From Synechococcales cyanobacterium M55_K2018_004 (GTDB lineage: Bacteria; Cyanobacteriota; Cyanobacteriia; Elainellales; Elainellaceae): DNA of 39,746 nt. Where the stretch lies: positions 1 through 39,746 of the forward strand of contig DVEB01000188.1 of assembly GCA_015295905.1 (NCBI GenBank), written 5' to 3'. Below, in pieces: positions 34,401-39,746 of the stretch. Position 1 is the first letter of the stretch. Every line of letters begins with the position of its first letter. The translations under genes were made by a program, and so were the position numbers. The notes beneath the pieces were generated by a model that saw nothing but the letters and a program-made list of their open reading frames with translations, had not been told where the DNA came from and ran no database searches.

Positions 34401-34647
34401 TGGGTTAGTAGGCTTCCTGCCGCTGGTGCTGGCTACTGGAGCCGGAGCGGCCAGCCGTCAGTCGTTGGGCACAGCGGTGTTTGGGGGATATCTAGTGGCG
34501 ACTTTCCTGAGTCTGTTTATCACGCCAATCCTCTATATCTTGGTGAAAGGAGGGAGCGATCGCTTTTTTCCACCCAACGCCGCCCGACACCCGCAAGAAC
34601 CAGACGCGGAAGAAAGCTCGATCTCTGAAGTGGGCAGCCCAACTTGA
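31459..34647 (+). CDS. RND multidrug efflux pump, HAE-1 type
   Basis: A 1062-residue inner membrane pump of the AcrB/MexB family, which exports hydrophobic compounds using the proton gradient. MFARFFIQRPVFASVCSLIIVFLG is the first membrane helix, followed by the porter domain (VNVQNRVARAEPRLPSQV, TNLLEQEINGVEGMKYISSS). The proton-relay Asp pair is in GLVVDDAIVVTEAIA (about 410), and APEGVSLNYTETI and PGRSSGQALSAMEQ mark the second porter half. The C-terminal GLASKNTILIVEYANHLRDRG and RPILMTAFSGLVGFLPLV are canonical. I chose the ATG at 31459, since the frame upstream is a tandem repeat with no conserved sequence. The 377-bp gap after the adaptor is longer than usual for this pair. No TolC gene is in the window. 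Confidence 0.95.
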   Translation: MFARFFIQRPVFASVCSLIIVFLGLIVVPTLPIAQFPNISPVQVVVTSNYAGADALTVESAVTNLLEQEINGVEGMKYISSSSGSDGTSQITVTFDAGVNPDIATVNVQNRVARAEPRLPSQVVQTGVTVSQQNSNFLMAIALYPEADAPYDPTFLSNYASQFIVDALRRVQGVGNIQIFGERKYAMRLWLDPNRLAARNLTIQDVENAVREQNIQVGAGQIGQQPAAADQEFQLNLRAESRLTSVAEFEDLVLSTGSDGKLVKLRDVGRVELGAENYGSSLTYNGIPCVGLGITQRPGTNALRAAEAIRQEFARLSDAFPPGMQYAIAFDTTVFVDESLRDVVNTLSQAIVLVVLVIFLFLQDWRTTLIPAITIPVSLLGTFLFTKLFGFSINTLTLFGLTLATGLVVDDAIVVTEAIATKVQDQRMSAFRAAVEAMQELTGAVIATSLVLMALFVPVAFFPGTTGAIYQQFALTIAFAIAISTFNALTLSPMLGALLMRGTRADHQGWLGRLFAPFNRFQHYTRERYAAFLGQVTRFKYLVLAVFAALVGLTIWVYQSVPSAFLPEEDQGYFITLVQAPEGVSLNYTETILAQADQIVRATPEVEANFAVTGFSFAGVAPNQGIMFSKLRPWQERRSPNQAVQAIIQQLQMKFFGITAARIFALNPPSIQGLGNFGGFQMEMQDRRGNLSLDQFVGILYQFLGAANQNPNVRAVFSTYSANTPQLLVRVNRDRAKALNVGIQDIFNTLQSYLGSSYVNDFNLDQRSYRVYVQADQPFRSNPTAIEQLYVRSSTGQMIPLGNLVTVTPTTSAQTITHYNLFRSISIQGTAAPGRSSGQALSAMEQTAAQAFPPGVGYEWTGTALEEQESGGQAPIIFGIGLVMVFLVLAAQYESYIDPTVIMLTVPLAVLGALAAQWMRGLNNDVYCQIGLLMLIGLASKNTILIVEYANHLRDRGFKLTEAAIEACRERLRPILMTAFSGLVGFLPLVLATGAGAASRQSLGTAVFGGYLVATFLSLFITPILYILVKGGSDRFFPPNAARHPQEPDAEESSISEVGSPT

Positions 34648-34704
34648 GGTCAACTTGCGGCAGGCAGGGTTTCATCTAGCCATGCCCTAGCGCGTAGCGC
34701 CATA

Positions 34705-36393
34705 TTACGGCAGGCCTTCCTGGCGGATGACAACGCCGATCTCGAACTGGCTGGTGCGATCGCTCTCTATTGTCAAACTGGCTGAAAGTGTGCGGATTGC
34801 TCGCACCACTGCATCCGCCTCCGGCGGCAGCTTGGGCAAGGGGATGGGGGGATTGCTAGTCATCAGTTGCTCGACATTGGCAAAGAACTGACTGTGGGTG
34901 GCCTTCACTGGTGTATCGCCTCCTGTGCTAAAGGGACTCACCTGGGTAAGAGCCGTATCTGGTTTGGGCAGAATGGCACTCGGCAAGGATGGCCCTAGCG
35001 CCAGAAAAGCCGTTTCACTGTTCAGCCAACCGTGGGAAAAACTCAAGGAACCAAAGGGCGAGATCCAGTTCACTACTGGCTGACCGTCTACCTGGGCAGA
35101 GGCCACTTGGAACTGGTAGCGGCTGCGCAGCACCTCATCTAACTGTTGTAACGATTTTTCCGTGGCCGCGCGATCGCCCGATTGCACCGTCAGCAGCAGG
35201 CCTGTCCGCAGGCTAGGAGAGGGGTTTGGCAGAGGCACCAGAGCAAGCGAAAATTCTCCCGTCATCCAGGCAAACAGATCCTGGGTAGGGTCTAGCCCCG
35301 TCAGAGAGCGGATGCCCGCCTCAAACGTAGTGGGATTCAGAGGACTGTCTGGCGGAGCGGTGGCCTGCTGGCTATAGCGCTGCCAGAAATCCTGAAAATT
35401 GCTGCCAGCAGCCATCATCAGCGTATTGGCAGGCAGCAGCGCCAGGGTTTTACTGGCTCTGTTTTCAACCTTATTGCGGGTCTGAGCATTGGCAGGGAGC
35501 CAGGTCTTCCCCTGGATTTGAATGCCTCCGCTACTGACTGTCATCGTTCCAGCTACGCCTTGGCTGTTTTGTAGTGGTGTCAAGCCCAGCAGGGGGACGG
35601 GTTGTAGATTGTCGCGGGTGACCAGCGCCCTAGCCTGGGGCGCATTTAGGTAAAACCGCAGAAATGAGTTAGGGGCGGCAGTGGTGGCAAAGGCGTTGCG
35701 GTAGTCGGCATCGTCTTCTAGAGACGGTTTGCCCCGGTAGGTATCGATCACCTGTTCAATGACTTTGGGGCTGGTGCCTAGCACCAGAAAGCGGTTGTCA
35801 AGTACGGTAGCGGCATAGTCACGATCGCCCTCGCCATCGACCGACCAGATCTGGAGTCCTTGATAGGTGAGGGCAGTCACCTTAGCACCGGGCGCTGTGG
35901 GGGGTTGGGTCAACACTGCTTGCGCTGCATCGGGACGGGCGATCGGGAAAACGGCGACGGTCTTCTGTTGGTTTGTTGGGCTGGGCTTGAGAAAATCCGA
36001 GGGGGCACCCATGGCAGTCGCAGTCGGCATCAGCGCAATCGTCACCTCATTGCCCACCCAGGGGCGAATGTCTCGCTCGTAATCCAGGCCATTCTGGGTG
36101 AGGAAGCGATCGCGCCAGTCTAACAATGTCTGGTCGAGAACGGCCCGCGATGCCGGTGTACCTAGGGTGCGGAAACGTTGCCACCGTCCTGTGTCCGTTG
36201 TCAACGACAGGCTCAGCACCACCTCCTGGGGAACCACCTCAGAGCCTACTGGGAGCGCCGAAGTGGTCTGCTGCCGTCCCGATACCCAGTAGCCGAAGAG
36301 GGCACCCACACCAAGGGCGATCGCCGCCCCCGATATCACCAGCAGGATGGGTTTGCTATTTTTGATCAACGCTTGACGGTCTTTCAGCATCAT
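34705..36393 (-). CDS. DUF3352 family membrane-anchored protein
   Basis: A 562-residue protein with one N-terminal membrane helix (PILLVISGAAIALGVGALFGYWV, residues about 15-38) and a large exported part. DUF3352 signs are EVVLSLSLTTDTGRWQRFRTLGT, LTQNGLDYERDIRPWVGNEVTIALMP, VDGEGDRDYAATVLDNRFLVLGTSP and the C-terminal LTIESDRTSQFEIGVVIR. The family is widespread in cyanobacteria and has no assigned function that I know. It is convergent with the RND pump gene; the gap between them carries a GCGCGTAGCGCCAT fragment of repeat family V. The two adjacent ATGs make the start MMLKD; either may be used. Confidence 0.88.
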   Translation of the reverse strand: MMLKDRQALIKNSKPILLVISGAAIALGVGALFGYWVSGRQQTTSALPVGSEVVPQEVVLSLSLTTDTGRWQRFRTLGTPASRAVLDQTLLDWRDRFLTQNGLDYERDIRPWVGNEVTIALMPTATAMGAPSDFLKPSPTNQQKTVAVFPIARPDAAQAVLTQPPTAPGAKVTALTYQGLQIWSVDGEGDRDYAATVLDNRFLVLGTSPKVIEQVIDTYRGKPSLEDDADYRNAFATTAAPNSFLRFYLNAPQARALVTRDNLQPVPLLGLTPLQNSQGVAGTMTVSSGGIQIQGKTWLPANAQTRNKVENRASKTLALLPANTLMMAAGSNFQDFWQRYSQQATAPPDSPLNPTTFEAGIRSLTGLDPTQDLFAWMTGEFSLALVPLPNPSPSLRTGLLLTVQSGDRAATEKSLQQLDEVLRSRYQFQVASAQVDGQPVVNWISPFGSLSFSHGWLNSETAFLALGPSLPSAILPKPDTALTQVSPFSTGGDTPVKATHSQFFANVEQLMTSNPPIPLPKLPPEADAVVRAIRTLSASLTIESDRTSQFEIGVVIRQEGLP

Positions 36394-36609
36394 GGTTTCT
36401 CTTCCAACGTCAACGGCCCCAACTCAACGTGCATCCTGAATCAATCTCAAGTGCCACCCAGACCCTGGGAAAAACTGTGCAGCGCACTTTTTCCCAAGAT
36501 CTGGCATAGAGTAGGCGCATCGCTCGCACCCCCTACATCGGGTTGTCGATAGTCTGCATCCTTCATACTGCATTGCCGCACATTTCACAATGTAACCCTG
36601 TCACCATCA

Positions 36610-36652
36610 GCAATTCTCAGGATGAAACGTAGAAATCCCAAATGAGAATTGC
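36610..36652. repeat. Family II inverted repeat (GCAATTCTCA)
   Basis: Arms GCAATTCTCA (36610-36619) and TGAGAATTGC (36643-36652) form a perfect 10-bp inverted repeat. It is followed at 36678-36715 by a second stem, TTTCCGTGGCGGTG...CACCCCGCCACGGAAA, with one mismatch. They lie in the 428-bp gap between the DUF3352 start and the HEAT protein stop; the remaining part has no gene I can support. Confidence 0.75.
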
Positions 36653-36821
36653 AGGGTCACCATCGGCCAAACTGAACTTTCCGTGGCGGTGTGCGACGCA
36701 CCCCGCCACGGAAAACCCTATCAGAACCTTGAGAAGGAAATCCACCGAAAAAAGTGCCTGACCAATGGGGTCAATCTGCAACTAATCCGAATCAACGCAG
36801 GCCGGCACGTCATCGCAGGTG

Positions 36822-37478
36822 CTAGAGAAACCGCCGAGCCTCCTGAGCAACGGCTTCCGAGGGGTCGTTTGCCATCTGCTCTAACGTACTGCGAACGTCC
36901 TCGCCATTCAATCGACCCAATGCCTGTACCACGCGGTGACGCACCTGCCAGTCGGGATGGGTGACGTAGGGCATCAGTAGGGGAATGGCGCGGCGATCGC
37001 CCAGTTCTCCTAAAGACCCAATCGCCGCCGTCTTGACCAACTCATTGGTTGACCCCAGAGCCTCCTCCAGCAACTCAAAAGAGCGCGGTTCCCCGAGTTC
37101 GCCGAGGGCAGCAATGATGCTGAATTGCAACAACCACTCCTCAATTTCGTGATAAACCTGCTTGAGGTCGTCAAAAGCAGCCGTTAACTTAAGAGCGCCA
37201 ATGGCGTCCGCGGCTGCCGCCCGCACGTCAATTTCCTTATCGGTCAGGAGGCGATCGCGCAACAGCTTCAGCGACACGTCGAGGTCTTGCCCGCCTAAGG
37301 TAGAGAGCTGGCTAACGGCAGCATAGCGAACCCGAGCATTGCTGTCGGCAGTGGCAGTCTGGATCATCCGAAAGGCGATCGCCGGATCGAGCTGGCGCAT
37401 TTGGTTGACAGCCCGCAGCCGCTGGCCAAAGTCTTCTGAACTCAAGAGTTCTTGCACAGAGTCAGGGGTAATGGTCAT
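36822..37478 (-). CDS. HEAT-repeat protein, possibly NblB-like
   Basis: A 218-residue all-helical protein of HEAT/phycocyanin lyase-like repeats. Repeats are visible as RLRAVNQMRQLDPAIAFRMIQ, ARVRYAAVSQLSTLGG, EIDVRAAAADAIGALKLT, FSIIAALGELGEPRSFELLEEAL, VKTAAIGSLGELGDRRAIPLLMP and QVRHRVVQALGRLNGEDVRS. MTITPDSVQELLSSEDFGQRLRAV resembles the start of NblB proteins, needed for phycobilisome breakdown under nutrient stress, but the same fold occurs in bilin lyases (CpcE/F) and unrelated scaffolds. I chose ATG 37478 because similarity starts there; the upstream frame to 37574 is unconserved. It has no clear Shine-Dalgarno. The CBS gene precedes it on the same strand. Confidence 0.83.
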   Translation of the reverse strand: MTITPDSVQELLSSEDFGQRLRAVNQMRQLDPAIAFRMIQTATADSNARVRYAAVSQLSTLGGQDLDVSLKLLRDRLLTDKEIDVRAAAADAIGALKLTAAFDDLKQVYHEIEEWLLQFSIIAALGELGEPRSFELLEEALGSTNELVKTAAIGSLGELGDRRAIPLLMPYVTHPDWQVRHRVVQALGRLNGEDVRSTLEQMANDPSEAVAQEARRFL

Positions 37479-37560
37479 GGAGGTTTTTGTTGTATTTGGT
37501 TTAAAAGAACTGGAAAAAGTAGAAGTTGAAACAACGAGTCGTGCGATCGCCCAAACATTG

Positions 37561-37606
37561 TTGGCCGCAGTCACAGTTGGCCGCAGTCACAGTTGGCCGC
37601 AGTCAC
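37561..37606. repeat. 16-bp unit repeated nearly three times
   Basis: TTGGCCGCAGTCACAG is repeated head to tail at 37561 and 37577, and again from 37593 for 14 bases. The array ends 4 bases from the CBS gene stop, in the gap before the HEAT gene. A variable-number tandem repeat is likely. Confidence 0.9.
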
Positions 37607-37609
37607 ACC

Positions 37610-38074
37610 CTACTGACTTGCAGCCAAGTGGCGCACAATGTCGCCCCGCGTCAAAATTCCAACCACTTTGCCTGTGTCATCCACAACGGGTAACCGATGG
37701 ACACTGCGTTCGTGCATGAGTTGGGCAGCATCTCGCAGGGGCTTGTCGGGCTTAATGGTAAGCAAGTTCTTTTTCGTCATGACTTCTCCTACCGTCTGGC
37801 CCAGAGCTTTGTGGAGTGCTCGCTCGTATTTAGCAGGATTTTCGAGGTAGATCACGCTGTCTAGCAGCATGATGTAGGGCGGTAGGGTCACTCCTGTCTC
37901 ACGCCACATGAGGTCGGTCTCAGAGACAATGCCGACCAGTTGACCCCCATCATCCACAACAGGCAGACCACTAATGCGGCGCTCTGCCAGGATTTTGATG
38001 GCCTCCTGCAATGGCGTCTCAGGTTTCACCACGATAGGGTCGCGGCTCATGACATCGGCGACGGTGGTTGTCAT
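37610..38074 (-). CDS. CBS-pair domain protein
   Basis: A 154-residue protein made of two CBS domains, which usually bind adenine nucleotides and control a partner protein. CBS1 covers about residues 8-58 (VMSRDPIVVKPETPLQEAIKIL, SGLPVVDDGGQLVGIVSETDLM). CBS2 covers about 95-150 (VMTKKNLLTIKPDKPLRDAAQLM, VHRLPVVDDTGKVVGILTRGDIV). No catalytic domain is attached, so it probably acts as a regulator; cyanobacterial and plastid CBS-only proteins of this sort (CDCP/CBSX-like) bind thioredoxin or other enzymes. ATG at 38074 gives MTTTVADVMSR. The HEAT gene lies 131 bases downstream on the same strand. Confidence 0.92.
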   Translation of the reverse strand: MTTTVADVMSRDPIVVKPETPLQEAIKILAERRISGLPVVDDGGQLVGIVSETDLMWRETGVTLPPYIMLLDSVIYLENPAKYERALHKALGQTVGEVMTKKNLLTIKPDKPLRDAAQLMHERSVHRLPVVDDTGKVVGILTRGDIVRHLAASQ

Positions 38075-38240
38075 TGCTAGTTTCGCTACAGTTTAGGTTG
38101 CTTGAGCTTATTCTTTAGGATACAGGGAGGGTGAGCCGTGTGGAGTTTGATTTTTTTTGCAGCCAGATAGCGTCGTTGACATCAATGCTGCACTGACACG
38201 AGTCTGATCACCACCACGGAAGGCGTGCTAAGTGAAATGC

Positions 38241-38331
38241 GGCGTTGCTGTTTTAACCAATGATTTTTTGAGTGAGGGGCGCACGGAGCGCACCCCTCAC
38301 TCAAAAAATCACGTTGGGATTAAGCAACGCC
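38241..38331. repeat. Family III nested palindrome, best copy
   Basis: The outer arms are GGCGTTGCT (38241) and AGCAACGCC (38323). The inner 18-bp arms GATTTTTTGAGTGAGGGG (38262-38279) and its complement (38293-38310) pair perfectly. Related copies are at 8408-8493 and 20952-21018. It fills part of the 388-bp gap between the CBS gene start and the VIT1-type gene start, both reading away from it. Confidence 0.8.
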
Positions 38332-38462
38332 TGAAATGCGAAGGACAAGTTTTAGCAATCAGATCAACTGGGTCATGAACAAGAATTTAACCTTACGGAT
38401 CAAACCTTGATTCAACCCATCTGCTATGTTGACCCTAGCAGTTTCATGTGGGAATTCCTCAG

Positions 38463-39590
38463 ATGCGCCAGCAGACTGATATCGATCGCTATTTAGAAAA
38501 CTGGCAGGATGAGATCGAAAGTGCTTACCTCTACCGAGCGCTAGCCAAGGCAGAGCCGCAACCGCTGCTGGCAGAGGTGTATCGTCGGCTGGCGCTGACC
38601 GAGCAACGCCATGCTCAAGTCTGGGAGGAGCGACTGAAGCAGGCAGGATATCCCCTACCTAAGCGACGGATTAGCTGGCGGACGCGATCGCTCGCCGTGC
38701 TGGCAAAGTGGTTTGGCCCGCAGTTTGTGCTGCCCACCATCAACGCTATGGAACAGGTGGACAGCCACAGTTACGACACCCAGCCGGAGACGCACAATAC
38801 CCGACTCCCCATCGAAGAACGCTCCCATGCACGGTTACTGGAGGCGATCGCCAGACCGAGCCAGCATGGCCTAGCAGGCAACACCGTAGCGCAAATTGAA
38901 GGCCGTCACCGTACTGCTGGCGGCAACTCTTTACGGGCTGCGGTCCTAGGGGCGAGTGATGGACTGTTATCCAACCTCAGCTTGGTGATGGGGGTAGCCG
39001 GAGCCGAACTGACAAGCCAGTCCATTCTGATCACGGGCATGGCAGGTCTGCTGGCAGGAGCCTGTTCGATGGCACTAGGCGAATGGCTCTCTGTGCAGAG
39101 TTCGCGCGAACTATACGAGCGGCAGATTGCGATTGAGCGACGAGAAGTGGAGGAAGTGCCAGAAGAGGAAGAGGAAGAGCTAGCCCTGATTTATCAGGCC
39201 AAAGGGTTATCAGAAGCCCAGGCCAAATCCTTAGCGGCTGACATGATGCGGAACCAGACAACAGCACTCGATACCCTGGCCCGCGAGGAGTTGGGCATTG
39301 ATCCCGAAGAACTAGGAGGCTCTGCCTGGACGGCTGCTATTACCTCATTCTTTCTATTTGCAATCGGAGCCATTATTCCTGTTGCTCCCTTTATCGTTCT
39401 GACTGGACAACCTGCCGTCTACGTTAGCCTCATCGTGAGTGGTGTGGGATTGTTCCTCATTGGTGCTGGCATTACGTTGTTGACAGGACGCAGTGTTTGG
39501 TATTCAGGGATGCGTCAGGTCTTATTCGGCTTTGCGGCTGCAGGAATCACCTTTACTATCGGTCGCATTATTGGTGTCACTATTCAATGA
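38463..39590 (+). CDS. Ferritin-like/VIT1 fusion, MbfA-like iron transporter
   Basis: A 375-residue membrane protein with an N-terminal ferritin-like domain and a C-terminal VIT1/CCC1 domain. Di-iron ligand candidates are Glu19, Glu47-x-x-His50 (LTEQRHAQVWEE), Glu96 and Glu118-x-x-His121 (EERSHARLLE). The VIT1 part starts AAVLGASDGLLSNLSLVMGVAGA and SILITGMAGLLAGACSMALGEWLSVQS, followed by an acidic cytoplasmic region (EEVPEEEEEELALIYQAKGLSEAQA) and three C-terminal membrane helices. VIT1/CCC1 proteins move Fe2+ or Mn2+ across membranes, and MbfA (Agrobacterium, Bradyrhizobium) combines them with a ferritin-like domain for iron export. The acidic segment matches the metal-binding domain of VIT1. 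I use ATG 38463. It is divergent from the CBS gene across a palindrome. Confidence 0.88.
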   Translation: MRQQTDIDRYLENWQDEIESAYLYRALAKAEPQPLLAEVYRRLALTEQRHAQVWEERLKQAGYPLPKRRISWRTRSLAVLAKWFGPQFVLPTINAMEQVDSHSYDTQPETHNTRLPIEERSHARLLEAIARPSQHGLAGNTVAQIEGRHRTAGGNSLRAAVLGASDGLLSNLSLVMGVAGAELTSQSILITGMAGLLAGACSMALGEWLSVQSSRELYERQIAIERREVEEVPEEEEEELALIYQAKGLSEAQAKSLAADMMRNQTTALDTLAREELGIDPEELGGSAWTAAITSFFLFAIGAIIPVAPFIVLTGQPAVYVSLIVSGVGLFLIGAGITLLTGRSVWYSGMRQVLFGFAAAGITFTIGRIIGVTIQ

Positions 39591-39656
39591 TGCAACATCA
39601 CAATCTTTGGCCTAGTCTGGAAGACTTGCGTCACAAGCTTTCCAGTAGAACCAAAA

Positions 39657-39695
39657 TTTTGTGGGAGCTCCCACTCAGCAGAGGTTCCCACAAAA
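39657..39695. terminator. Imperfect hairpin after VIT1-type gene
   Basis: TTTTGTGGGA (39657) pairs with TCCCACAAAA (39686), the same stem ends as at 4744 and 29221. It lies 66 bases past the stop at 39590 and may terminate that transcript. The rest of the window end is non-coding as far as I can see. Confidence 0.5.
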
Positions 39696-39746
39696 ATCGT
39701 TTAATACGGAATCCGTTGCTTATAGGGTCGGTTAGTTTTTGGTAGA

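Overview
The window reads as chromosomal DNA of a cyanobacterium, probably a filamentous Leptolyngbya- or Oscillatoria-like lineage. Three things support this. The HIP1 palindrome GCGATCGC occurs very often, inside genes and between them. Several genes belong to photosynthetic or cyanobacterial families: Ycf54, a cytochrome c6-like protein, DUF1350, DUF3352 and a possible NblB. The gaps between genes are full of dispersed hairpin repeats. I see no rRNA, tRNA, CRISPR array, prophage or intact insertion sequence.

Layout. 1-8.4 kb: a small lipoprotein and a DNA maintenance group (sbcC, a short ssb, recG, then a conserved gene of unknown role). 8.4-10.5 kb: the translation pair rpsB-tsf on the minus strand, with an acidic tail on S2 and an Ala/Pro/Lys-rich tail on EF-Ts. 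10.5-19.1 kb: mostly single genes (Cache-HAMP histidine kinase, RibD-type reductase, FemAB/GNAT-like protein, Pro/Thr-rich lipoprotein, DUF1350 hydrolase, queA, a small unknown protein). 19.4-20.5 kb: pdxJ and ycf54 overlapping by four bases. 21.1-24.4 kb: PIN-PhoH ATPase, a 42-residue membrane peptide, and a glycosyltransferase overlapping a cytochrome c6 gene. 24.6-29.1 kb: lipase, glycogen debranching enzyme and a PEP-CTERM surface protein. 29.8-34.6 kb: an RND efflux pair (adaptor and pump). 34.7-39.6 kb: DUF3352 protein, HEAT-repeat protein (possibly NblB), CBS-pair protein and a ferritin-like/VIT1 fusion resembling MbfA.

There is little operon structure. Clear cotranscription candidates are rpsB-tsf, pdxJ-ycf54, the glycosyltransferase-petJ pair and the RND pair. 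Most other genes are separated by repeat-bearing gaps. The most distinctive feature is that repeat landscape. One family (about 50-125 bp, at least eight full or partial copies) has roughly 20-bp terminal inverted repeats and one or two internal hairpins, like a non-autonomous MITE. At least four more hairpin families and several perfect tandem duplications lie at gene edges. The genes themselves are mostly ordinary. I did not find a convincing new defence or biosynthetic system. The better leads are the repeat families, the 42-residue peptide, the overlapping glycosyltransferase-cytochrome pair and the oppositely featured S2/EF-Ts tails.
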